Under the pieces are notes generated by a model. It had not been told where the DNA came from. It saw only the letters and a list, made by a program, of their open reading frames with translations, and ran no database searches. From Legionellales bacterium (GTDB taxonomy: Bacteria > Pseudomonadota > Gammaproteobacteria > Comchoanobacterales > Comchoanobacteraceae): a stretch of DNA of 32,670 nucleotides. Positions 25,339 through 32,670 of this stretch are shown piece after piece; the stretch's first letter is position 1, and each line of letters begins with the position of its first letter. The stretch is taken from contig JABJPE010000064.1 of assembly GCA_018664045.1 (NCBI GenBank), positions 1-32,670 on the forward strand. Direction: 5' to 3'. A program made the translations under genes and the position numbers.

Positions 25339-26130
25339 TCAAGCAACATAGCTGCCAACATCATTTATATATTTTATCAAACAAGGCGCATGGTCTGAGA
25401 ACCTCTCGTTTTTATATATAAAAGCGCTGTCGACAGTTCCAGATAAGTTTGCTGACAGCATTTGGTAATCGATACGCCAACCTACGTTATTTTGCCATGC
25501 CCTACCTCTATTTGACCACCAGGTATATTGTTCTGGCTCAGTACATATCTCACGGAACGCATCAACAAAACCAAGCTTTGCTTGGCAAGAGTCTAGCCAT
25601 GCCCTTTCTTTTGGCAAGCATCCTGAATTTTTTTGGTTAGCGCGCCAATTTTTTATATCTATTTCTTTATGAACAATATTAAAATCACCACATATTATGT
25701 ATTTCTTTTGTGAATTGTTTGCTTTAGACGCATGATTTTCATAAAACTTTTCCATGAAATTATATTTTAATGCCTGCCTCTCATCACCGCTTGATCCAGA
25801 AGGGAAATAAATAGAGATTATATGTAAATTACCAAACACAGCTTCAATAAACCTGCCTTCGTTATCTGCCCAATCTAAATCCATACTGAAAATAACATTA
25901 TCTGGTTTTAGTTTGCTATATATACCAACGCCGCTATAGCCTTTTTTTTCAGCATTTGAGAACATGTGGTGGTACCCTTTAGGATAAAAACATTCATCGG
26001 GCAAATGCTGCATCTGCGCCTTTGTTTCTTGCATACACACAAAATCTGGGTCTTCTGCCTGCATCCAATCAAAAAAACCTTTACGCGCTGCAGCGCGAAT
26101 CCCATTTAAATTACATGTAATTACCTTCAT
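25339..26130 (-). CDS. xthA: Exodeoxyribonuclease III / AP endonuclease (ExoIII-Crc family)
   Basis: 263 residues from ATG 26130 (MKVITCNLNGIRAA); ATG 26142 is in frame but gives an atypical N-terminus. The active-site residues of the endonuclease/exonuclease/phosphatase fold are all present: Asn in CNLNGIR, Glu in MQETKA, Tyr in SIYFPSG, Asp and Asn in CGDFNIVH, Asp in RIDYQML and the His of RFSDHAPCL. The intact site argues for a nuclease and against a Crc-like regulator, although crc of Pseudomonas sits in the same place, divergent from pyrE. It acts in base-excision repair. It probably shares a transcript with tolA. Confidence 0.94.
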   Translation of the reverse strand: MKVITCNLNGIRAAARKGFFDWMQAEDPDFVCMQETKAQMQHLPDECFYPKGYHHMFSNAEKKGYSGVGIYSKLKPDNVIFSMDLDWADNEGRFIEAVFGNLHIISIYFPSGSSGDERQALKYNFMEKFYENHASKANNSQKKYIICGDFNIVHKEIDIKNWRANQKNSGCLPKERAWLDSCQAKLGFVDAFREICTEPEQYTWWSNRGRAWQNNVGWRIDYQMLSANLSGTVDSAFIYKNERFSDHAPCLIKYINDVGSYVA

Positions 26131-26212
26131 AGTCTCAACCATACAAAAAGATTAAAATAATTTTAACAAATAATGTGCGCGCCGAATATAGCTGAAGCAA
26201 AAAACATATAAC

Positions 26213-26246
26213 TTCTATTTGTTATCACAAATAGAAAGGTTATGAT
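26213..26246 (+). promoter_or_regulatory. Candidate pyrE promoter with embedded perfect inverted repeat
   Basis: TTCTATTTGT (26213-26222) and ACAAATAGAA (26227-26236) make a ten-base-pair perfect inverted repeat around TATC. It overlaps TTGTTA (26219-26224), a four-of-six -35, and fills most of the 16-base spacer before TATGAT (26241-26246), a five-of-six -10. Such a layout suits a repressor operator. RNA would start near 26253, which supports the pyrE start at 26279. Confidence 0.45.
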
Positions 26247-26278
26247 AAACTATGTTTACGCATATAGGTATTAGGCCC

Positions 26279-26860
26279 ATGGACACAAATGAAAAACAAT
26301 TTCTAGAGTTAGTAATCGCAAAGCGAGCTTTGTTATTTGGTGACTTTACTCTAAAATCTGGCATTAAGAGCAATGTTTTTTTTAATATTGCGGCCTTAAA
26401 TGATGGGGAGGCTCTTGCACAATTAGGAATTCATTATGCTAATATGATAATGAAAAGCAATATTGAATTTGATATGATTTTTGGGCCAGCTTATAAAGGC
26501 ATTCACCTTGCAAGCGCTGTTGCAATTGCATTAGCAACTCACCATAACAAAAACATACCCTTTGCATTTAATCGCAAAGAGACAAAAACACATGGCGAAG
26601 GTGGCAATATTATAGGGGCCGACATAAAAGGCCGAGTTTTAATTATAGATGACGTGATAACCAAAGGCACCGCATGCAAAGAAGCTATAACATACATAAA
26701 AAACGCCGGAGCAAATCCAGTTGCCCTAGCTGTAGCAATAGATCGTCAAGAAAGGTGCGATACAAATAAAACTACTGCTGCAGAAACTATAAGCTATGAA
26801 TTTAACATTAAGATAATTAGCATTAGTAACATGCAAAAAATTAAAGCGAACGCGCCCTAG
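26279..26860 (+). CDS. pyrE: Orotate phosphoribosyltransferase
   Basis: Joins orotate and PRPP to make OMP in pyrimidine synthesis. The ATG at 26279 (MDTNEKQFLELVIAKRALLF) is aligned with the usual start of the family; the upstream ATG at 26252 adds nine atypical residues and lies at the likely transcription start. Motifs: FGDFTLKSGIKSNVFFN, FGPAYKGIHLA, FNRKETKTHGEGG with the catalytic-loop Lys and His, and the PRPP motif VLIIDDVITKGTA. At 193 residues it stops about 20 residues short of the E. coli enzyme, losing the C-terminal helix region, and ends KIKANAP. Divergent from xthA. Confidence 0.96.
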   Translation: MDTNEKQFLELVIAKRALLFGDFTLKSGIKSNVFFNIAALNDGEALAQLGIHYANMIMKSNIEFDMIFGPAYKGIHLASAVAIALATHHNKNIPFAFNRKETKTHGEGGNIIGADIKGRVLIIDDVITKGTACKEAITYIKNAGANPVALAVAIDRQERCDTNKTTAAETISYEFNIKIISISNMQKIKANAP

Positions 26861-26927
26861 CAGCAATTAATTTTAATTAGCGTTCAGCAATTCTATAGAA
26901 TAAACAAATGTATTTTTACAGCAAGAA

Positions 26928-26946
26928 AGCAGGCTTAGCGCCTGCT
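26928..26946 (-). terminator. Probable terminator of the ankyrin gene
   Basis: AGCAGGC (26928-26934) and GCCTGCT (26940-26946) form a perfect seven-base-pair GC-rich stem with a five-base loop. On the minus strand it lies 26 bases after the ankyrin stop and is followed by TTTCTT, a short T-rich tract. On the plus strand, 68 bases after pyrE, no T-tract follows. Confidence 0.55.
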
Positions 26947-26971
26947 GTCAGGATATTATCAGTGTTGCTGC

Positions 26972-28216
26972 TTATTTATTATTAGCGAGGGAATTATCAC
27001 GTACTTGAGCATCAGGATCTTTGACCTCTCCAAGCACACTAGGGTTCTTACCTGAACCAACTACTACTGTAGGCTCAGCTTTATTACCAGTGCCAGGGAT
27101 TATATCTACAGACCCCAAAGGATTTTGTGGGTCTGAACCCAGCTTTCCATCGAAGCGACTAACTAAGCTGCCAACCAAGATACTACCCAAGCTGACAATT
27201 AGTGATAAAACCGTAACTTGTAGTACAGGTAGATTATGTATTAAACCTAAAGAACCAAGCAGCGGCCCAGTTAAAAACAAGAATACTTGTGGCACAAAAT
27301 GCGCAGCTAATAAACCTACCGCCACTAATGACAATGTCACCATGGTGGCAGTAGGCCCTGACAAACATTCTTTGGCTCCTGCATTAATTAAAATTTCTAC
27401 TATTGCAGCATGTCCACTGTCATCAGCACAATGCAGCGGAGTCTTTTCTATGTTATCTTTGGCATCAATATTCGCTTTTTTAGCAATTAAAATTTTTACT
27501 ACTTCGATATGTCCATTATATGCAGCATGGTGCAACGCTGTTCTTTGTAATAAATAACAAGCTCCGGCCTCTTTATCTGCGCCTGCATCAATTAAAAAGC
27601 TTACTACTTCTGGATGTCCGTTCCCTGCCGCTTTGTGCAGCGGGGTATTACAATTTTTATTTTTAGTATTTATTTCAGCTCCTGCATCAATTAAAAAGTT
27701 TACTACTTCAATATGTCCATTTTCTGCAGCCCAATGCAGCGGGGTTTCGTCATACGTATTTTTGGCCTCTTTATCTGCGCCAGCATCAATTAACGCCTCT
27801 ACTGTTTTAGCATGTCTATTTTCTGCAGCCCAATGCAGCGGGGTTTCGTCGTACGTATTTTTGGCCTTTTTATCTGCGCCAGCATCAATTAAAGCTTTTA
27901 CTGTTGCAGTATGTCCTTTTAATGCAGCTAAGTGCAGCGGGGTGCAGCCATTGTCATCTTTGGCCTCAAGATCTGCGCTAGCTTTAATTAACGTCTCTAC
28001 TGTTGCAGTATGTCCTTTTAATGCAGCCCAGTGCAGCGGGGTGCAGTCATTGTTATCTTTGGCCTCTTTATCTGCGCCTCCTTCAATTAAAATTTTCACT
28101 AATTCAGCATCTCCATTTAAGGCAGCTTTGAGCAGCGGCTTTTTGTCATGTCGATCTATAGCATCAATTCCTGCTTCAGCAGAAATCACATTATTACTTT
28201 TATTTAAGCTTTTCAT
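26972..28216 (-). CDS. Ankyrin-repeat protein with two C-terminal membrane helices, candidate effector
   Basis: 414 residues. AGGGG lies six bases before the ATG. No signal peptide. Eight ankyrin repeats of 33-35 residues fill residues 25-285 (cores such as TPLHWAALKGHTATVETLI and TPLHWAAENGHIEVVNFLI). Then come two hydrophobic segments at about 290-317 and 325-349, rich in Gly and Leu, and a polar tail of about 60 residues (GKLGSDPQNPLG...NSLANNK). Repeats 4 and 5 are nearly identical in DNA (99-base period), showing recent unit duplication. It appears more GC-rich than its neighbours by eye. Ankyrin-plus-membrane proteins of intracellular bacteria are often secreted to the host, but no secretion signal is provable here. 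Confidence 0.9.
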   Translation of the reverse strand: MKSLNKSNNVISAEAGIDAIDRHDKKPLLKAALNGDAELVKILIEGGADKEAKDNNDCTPLHWAALKGHTATVETLIKASADLEAKDDNGCTPLHLAALKGHTATVKALIDAGADKKAKNTYDETPLHWAAENRHAKTVEALIDAGADKEAKNTYDETPLHWAAENGHIEVVNFLIDAGAEINTKNKNCNTPLHKAAGNGHPEVVSFLIDAGADKEAGACYLLQRTALHHAAYNGHIEVVKILIAKKANIDAKDNIEKTPLHCADDSGHAAIVEILINAGAKECLSGPTATMVTLSLVAVGLLAAHFVPQVFLFLTGPLLGSLGLIHNLPVLQVTVLSLIVSLGSILVGSLVSRFDGKLGSDPQNPLGSVDIIPGTGNKAEPTVVVGSGKNPSVLGEVKDPDAQVRDNSLANNK

Positions 28217-28298
28217 AGAAAACCCCTACATTGTTAATTTTATTAACAAATATGGTACAACATTCATGCAAAAAAGTAAAGCACAAGCAAAGTGCTAT

Positions 28299-28493
28299 TT
28301 AAAACACGCCCAGGGTTAATTTAGCCTCATCAGACATCATCTCTTGTGTCGGGTGCGGATCAAAAACTAACTCCACCACTACACCGGCTATATCATCAAT
28401 AACTGCTAACTTTTTCTTAATCTATTTAACTAAAATTGCCCCCCACCACAAGCTGGAAGCAAGGTTGTTATTAGCTTGGAAAACACAAAAAAA
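28299..28493 (-). pseudogene. Possible gene remnant with an internal stop
   Basis: A frame running from 28493 to a TAA at 28301-28299 is broken once, by TAG at 28424-28422. The part before the stop reads NNNLASSLWWGAILVK and the part after it KKLAVIDDIAGVVVELVF then DPHPTQEMMSDEAKLTLG, with coding-like composition but no start codon. It lies in the 376-base gap between two divergent genes and may be debris of a lost gene. No family is recognised. Confidence 0.3.
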
Positions 28494-28557
28494 TCACGCT
28501 ATTATTCTGGCTAAAAAAGACTTAATGCACACTATAGACATTGATAACACAAACTAA
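28435..28557 (+). pseudogene. Possible gene remnant, plus strand
   Basis: An open stretch without a start codon encodes IAPHHKLEARLLLAWKTQ and then KNHAIILAKKDLMHTIDID, ending with TAA at 28555-28557. It looks protein-like and overlaps the minus-strand remnant, so at most one of the two is real in the overlap. It ends 35 bases before the next gene. No family is recognised. Confidence 0.25.
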
Positions 28558-28592
28558 AACTATAATATTTATAAGCACCGATGTGAGGCAAT

Positions 28593-29534
28593 ATGAAAAG
28601 TATCAAATTATTATTTTTATTAATTATAACAATATCTACAGCATATAGCATGAGTATCCCTTCAAATACGGGTGAGGCACAAGCTCAATCGTCTAAATAC
28701 GAGCTAAAATGGCCTTCTTCTAGTTCACATATACAAGACATCTTCAAAACCATTGAAGTTGAAGAAAAATCACAAAACAGCAACCATGCAAATAATTTTT
28801 TAATATTCCTACTATTATTCGTCGCATCAGTTGTATATGCTAACTACTATATACACAATCATTATAGTCAAGATGCTGCCAATGACTTAGTAGGGTTTCC
28901 AATCCAAACATTCAACGCTATTTTCGTGTTTTTTCTCATATATCAACTAGAATTCACCTCACAACAGTCACAAAAACTCCAAGAAAAATCACTAGCTAGA
29001 AACCTATCTTTATTTACTCAACAAGTTGTCGTTGATCGCTGGGAGGATGAAGCAATGCAAAATCCTGGACTTAATGACATGTATGAAAGTATTTTTAGTA
29101 AATCAGGTGGGGATAATAACAACTTTTACACAGAAGAAGAATGGGAGCAATTAAATATACCAGTTAAATACACCCCATATAAGGGCAATGAAGAACAGTG
29201 GCATTATGCTGCAAAATTTATTCAAGAACTAGTTAACATAGTAAGGATGTTTGAGCTTGAAAAAAAATTCCAAATTAACAACATGGAAGACCTAAAAAAA
29301 TCAACTGAAGGGAAGTTTGCAGGATGGATAACATGCTTTAGAATGTACTTAAAAGATCCAATAGTAAGAAATGTTTGGGAACAATATAAATTTAGGCATG
29401 TTAATCCTAAGTTTAGTGCCTGGGTTCAATTCTACATAACAGATGTAATTGACAATGACCCCTTGTTTTTTAACAAGCATAAAGATAAATGGAATAAATC
29501 TATAGACAGGGAACTAAACAAAAAACATAAATAA
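28593..29534 (+). CDS. Unrecognised three-hydrophobic-segment membrane protein
   Basis: 313 residues; GAGG lies four bases before the ATG. Residues 1-19 look like a signal peptide or first anchor (MKSIKLLFLLIITISTAYS). Membrane helices lie at about 69-87 and 102-120, then a heptad-like segment (TSQQSQKLQEKSLARNLSLF), then a soluble C-terminal domain of about 180 residues rich in Trp and other aromatics (VVDRWEDEAM; EEEWEQL; EQWHYAAKF; KDPIVRNVWEQYKFRHVNP; KFSAWVQFYI). It ends with a very basic tail. It converges on the RND gene with a gap of ten bases and is divergent from the ankyrin gene. I do not recognise the family; no catalytic motif stands out. Confidence 0.85.
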   Translation: MKSIKLLFLLIITISTAYSMSIPSNTGEAQAQSSKYELKWPSSSSHIQDIFKTIEVEEKSQNSNHANNFLIFLLLFVASVVYANYYIHNHYSQDAANDLVGFPIQTFNAIFVFFLIYQLEFTSQQSQKLQEKSLARNLSLFTQQVVVDRWEDEAMQNPGLNDMYESIFSKSGGDNNNFYTEEEWEQLNIPVKYTPYKGNEEQWHYAAKFIQELVNIVRMFELEKKFQINNMEDLKKSTEGKFAGWITCFRMYLKDPIVRNVWEQYKFRHVNPKFSAWVQFYITDVIDNDPLFFNKHKDKWNKSIDRELNKKHK

Positions 29535-29544
29535 AAGTGTAAAC

Positions 29545-32500
29545 TCAAGTCTTAGTAAAGGCCCTAAAATCATCTAAAATAGAACATATGGCTGGAATTA
29601 ACACCAAAGTTATTATCATTGCAAACAGCACGCCAAATGCTAGAGAAATAGCCATAGGGATTAAAAATTTAGCCTGCATAGACCTCTCTAATATTATTGG
29701 TAATAAACCAACAAAGGTGGTTACTGTTGTCATGACAACTGGAAAAAATCTACGCCTTGCAGCTAAAATAATTGATTTAGAAAAAGGCATTGTTTGCAAA
29801 TTATTATTAATAAAGTGCATTAAAATAACACCATCATTTATCACAATTCCTGTCAAGGCTACAACCCCAAACAAACTTAAAACACTGAGTGAATAACCCA
29901 AAAATAAATGACCGAATAAAACACCAACAAAAGAAAATGGTATAACAAGCAAAATTATCAATGGCTGTATTAAATTATTAAATAGTATGATCAATAGTGC
30001 ATACATAATCAGTAGCGCTAATGACAAACCAACAGCCAAGTTATTCAAGCTATCGACAATCTCAGTTTGCTTTCCAGCATATTCATATTTTATATCTGGA
30101 AACTTTTGCTGTAGAAGAGGAATAACATTCTTATCTAAATCTTCCTGAACTTTAAACAAATCAGACTTAGGATATGCTTCTGCAGTTAAAATTATAACTC
30201 TGTTACCATTTTCTCTATCAATATTAGAATAAGAAACCCCTTCTCTGATATCAACAATATCACCAAGCATAACCTCTGCGCCATTATTTGTATGAAGAAT
30301 AAAATGTTTTATGTCATGCTCTGAATCTCTTTGATATTTTGGCAGCCTTACAACCACGTCTATTTCATCCCGCCCCCTATGCTGGGTAGCCACATCAACG
30401 CCATAAAAAGCTGCCTTAACCTGTGATGCAATTTGCTGTGAGCTTATACCTAATGCCATTGCATTATCGTTTAAAACAAAATTCCACTGACGTTTACCTT
30501 TAGCAATACCATCTTCAACACCAAACAAAATTTCATAACTTCTAAGCTTATCTGACAACCAGATAGATGCGAGTTTTAGCACTGCTGTATTAGAATGAGA
30601 TAATTTAATTGTTAAATCAGCGCCAGCTCCTGGCCCTCTATCATTTACCGAGTAACTAATTGAATCAGCCCCAGGAATACCACCAATATTTTTACGCCAT
30701 AGATTAACAACTTCACGAGTACTTATACTACGAACAGATGCATCAGTTAAGAACATTTTCCCCTGCACAATATTATCGTCAATAGTTGTAAATACTCCCT
30801 TAGATATTGGCTTATTATTAATATTTTCTGATATATTATTTGATGCCAAATATATGTTATTCTCAATGTCGATTAAATTACTCATAGAAACACCTGGCTG
30901 AGATGAGACTGTTACTGACGCAATATCAGACTCTACATCAGGAAAAAGTTCCAACCCCATGCGTCCACCAGATACATATCCAAAACAAATAAATAATAAA
31001 GACACCGCACAAGATATAACAAAATATCTATTATCTAATACGCATAATAAAATATTATCATAAGTTTTATCTAATTTTTGCGACAGATGCTCTATGTTTA
31101 ATTTTTTCCTTAAATCACTCCTAAAACCACCCTTTACATTGCGCTTAGAAGTAGATGCCAAGTGTGCTGGCAAAATAAATAGGCTCTCAATTAATGAAAT
31201 AAAGAAAACCGAGACCACAACAGCTGGGATATAGATAAAAATCTTACCCATAACGCCTGGAACAAAAAATAATGGCAAAAATGCAACTATGTTTGTAATA
31301 ACACTAAATGACACTGGAGAAGCAACCTCTTGGGCTCCAATTATTGCGGCATCTAGAGGAGTATAGCCAGCCCTCCGATAAGAGCAGATATTTTCTCCAA
31401 CTATAATAGCATCATCAACAACAATTCCTAAGCACATTATAAATGCGAACATAGTCACCATATTAATAGATATATCCGCAACTGGAAAAAGCAAAAATGC
31501 ACCAAAAAATGATATTGGAATTCCAAGGCCAATCCAAAAAGCAAAACGCAAGCCAAGAAAAGCACCAAGCAAGCACAATACTAAAAACAAACCTATAACA
31601 CCATTTTTCATTAATAAATCAGCGCGCTGCTGAAAAACAATAGAGCGATCATCAACAACTGTTGTAGCAATATTACTAGGCAACTTAGAATCAAATAATT
31701 TAAGCTCATTTAACACGGCATCTGACACCCCTTTTGGTGTTAATGAACCTATTCTAAAAACATCTATAGCAACCGCAGGCATTCCCATAAAACTAGCTTT
31801 GTTTTTACCATAATCAAAACTTTCATGTATGGATGCTATATCTGATAACATCACTGGCATTCCAATATTAGAATCTATTATAGGGACGCTACCAAACTGA
31901 TGTGCGGAATCACGCCTTTCACTTATTCTTAAAGATATATCTCCTGCATTAGTCTCAATTACACCACCACTTTCTGTTACAGAAAACTCGTTTATTTTTT
32001 TAGCAACATCGGTCAGTGATACCTTATATTTTTTAAGGTTATTTTTATCAACATCAACATAAATAGTTGGTTTTTTTAACCCTTTAATTTCAATAGGACC
32101 TATGTTTTTATTGAGCTTGAGGTGGTCATATAACTTATCTGCATAGTTTTTTAAATTTTTTTCGCTAGCTCCAAGGCCATAAAGTATAATTTTTAACACA
32201 CTAATTTTATTAATATTTTGTTGTACCGTAGGTTCTTTTGCATCATCAGGGAAAACATCTATTCTTCCAATATTATCTTGAATAATTTGGCGTTGCAAAC
32301 TTATATCTTCACCGTTGTATAATCGTGCAACAACTATAGCTCGCCCCTCTTCAGCCTTTGACGTAAGATTCTTTATAGCTGCTATTGGCATTATAGAATT
32401 TTCAATAGGCAAGATTATGCTAGTTTCAATATCCTGTGGTGATGCTCCTGGGTATAAAGTTTCTATTTCAATACTGTCATCACCAAACTCTGGAAAAACT

Positions 32501-32625
32501 TCTTTTTTAGTTTTATAAAAAGCAAACGTCCCACAAATAATTAACGTCATCATAAGAACATTAGCTACTATTGGTCTTGCTGCCATTAGGGAAATTAGTG
32601 AACGAGACTTTTTTATATCAGGCAT
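29545..32625 (-). CDS. RND-family efflux permease, inner-membrane component
   Basis: About 1026 residues from ATG 32625 (GAGG nine bases upstream; an in-frame TTG at 32640 is rejected). Twelve membrane helices in two repeats with two large periplasmic loops, as in AcrB. The opening reads LISLMAARPIVANVLMMTLI and then PGASPQDIETSIILPIENSI. Helix 4 has the proton-relay Asp pair in LGIVVDDAIIVGENI. In helix 10 the AcrB lysine position is replaced: the motif is VALTGIVINDGVILMHFINN, a pattern of RND subgroups other than AcrB. The membrane-fusion partner and outer-membrane channel would lie upstream outside the window. The exported substrate cannot be told. Confidence 0.95.
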   Translation of the reverse strand: MPDIKKSRSLISLMAARPIVANVLMMTLIICGTFAFYKTKKEVFPEFGDDSIEIETLYPGASPQDIETSIILPIENSIMPIAAIKNLTSKAEEGRAIVVARLYNGEDISLQRQIIQDNIGRIDVFPDDAKEPTVQQNINKISVLKIILYGLGASEKNLKNYADKLYDHLKLNKNIGPIEIKGLKKPTIYVDVDKNNLKKYKVSLTDVAKKINEFSVTESGGVIETNAGDISLRISERRDSAHQFGSVPIIDSNIGMPVMLSDIASIHESFDYGKNKASFMGMPAVAIDVFRIGSLTPKGVSDAVLNELKLFDSKLPSNIATTVVDDRSIVFQQRADLLMKNGVIGLFLVLCLLGAFLGLRFAFWIGLGIPISFFGAFLLFPVADISINMVTMFAFIMCLGIVVDDAIIVGENICSYRRAGYTPLDAAIIGAQEVASPVSFSVITNIVAFLPLFFVPGVMGKIFIYIPAVVVSVFFISLIESLFILPAHLASTSKRNVKGGFRSDLRKKLNIEHLSQKLDKTYDNILLCVLDNRYFVISCAVSLLFICFGYVSGGRMGLELFPDVESDIASVTVSSQPGVSMSNLIDIENNIYLASNNISENINNKPISKGVFTTIDDNIVQGKMFLTDASVRSISTREVVNLWRKNIGGIPGADSISYSVNDRGPGAGADLTIKLSHSNTAVLKLASIWLSDKLRSYEILFGVEDGIAKGKRQWNFVLNDNAMALGISSQQIASQVKAAFYGVDVATQHRGRDEIDVVVRLPKYQRDSEHDIKHFILHTNNGAEVMLGDIVDIREGVSYSNIDRENGNRVIILTAEAYPKSDLFKVQEDLDKNVIPLLQQKFPDIKYEYAGKQTEIVDSLNNLAVGLSLALLIMYALLIILFNNLIQPLIILLVIPFSFVGVLFGHLFLGYSLSVLSLFGVVALTGIVINDGVILMHFINNNLQTMPFSKSIILAARRRFFPVVMTTVTTFVGLLPIILERSMQAKFLIPMAISLAFGVLFAMIITLVLIPAICSILDDFRAFTKT

Positions 32626-32670
32626 TACTATCAACCTCAACCTTTATCTACAATACTTTCTAAATGCATA

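Noticed and set aside
27021-28319. Long plus-strand ORFs opposite the ankyrin gene (178 and 228 aa)
   Set aside because: They are antisense shadows caused by the 99-base ankyrin periodicity: repeated ASINASTV and AAQCSGV blocks, no ribosome site.

Overview
The window is an AT-rich stretch of a diderm bacterial chromosome. Gene content and order point to a gammaproteobacterium: lepA-lepB-rnc-era-recO, hemD-hemX-hemY, prfB-lysS, tolA-tolB-pal-cpoB, ygfZ, nadB beside a YgfX-like gene, and crc/exoIII-type xthA divergent from pyrE. Short spacers, many 1-4 base gene overlaps, an ankyrin-repeat membrane protein and several membrane-anchored orphans suggest a host-associated lineage, perhaps close to Legionellales/Coxiellaceae. 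That placement is inference only.

Left part (1-8033). The 3' end of map is followed convergently by a membrane-anchored Clp-like AAA+ ATPase whose 5' end looks frameshifted. After a gene-poor gap come a CAU tRNA, a PagL-like outer-membrane barrel and trkA, all on minus. Divergent from trkA is a three-gene cluster joined by two ATGA overlaps: a pseudopilin-like protein, a 49-aa pilin-like micro-protein absent from ordinary ORF calling, and a YgfX-like protein. It runs head-on into nadB. A major facilitator transporter stands alone.

Middle (8034-18371, plus). Two housekeeping runs follow: lepA-lepB-rnc-era-recO (translation factor, signal peptidase, RNA processing, ribosome assembly, recombination) and hemD-orphan-hemX-hemY-TVP38, then ygfZ. 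An extra HemX-N-terminus-like membrane protein lies between hemD and hemX.

Right-middle (18389-26860, mostly minus). Read 5' to 3', the minus strand carries xthA, tolA, a REP-like tandem repeat, a small secreted orphan with a TTG start, tolB (apparently AUU or AUC start), pal, cpoB, a hairpin, tRNA-Lys(UUU), prfB with the classic +1 programmed frameshift, and lysS. tolQ and tolR are not here. pyrE is divergent from xthA and has a perfect inverted repeat in its likely promoter.

Right end (26972-32670). An ankyrin-repeat protein with eight repeats and two C-terminal membrane helices looks like an effector-type protein. It is separated by probable gene debris from a divergent, unrecognised 313-aa membrane protein, which converges on a large RND efflux permease whose membrane-fusion partner would lie outside the window.

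I see no convincing new multi-gene defence or mobile system. The most unusual items are the non-AUG start of tolB with the inserted small secreted gene, the coupled pseudopilin/micro-pilin/YgfX cluster, the frameshifted membrane AAA+ gene, and the ankyrin/orphan membrane pair.
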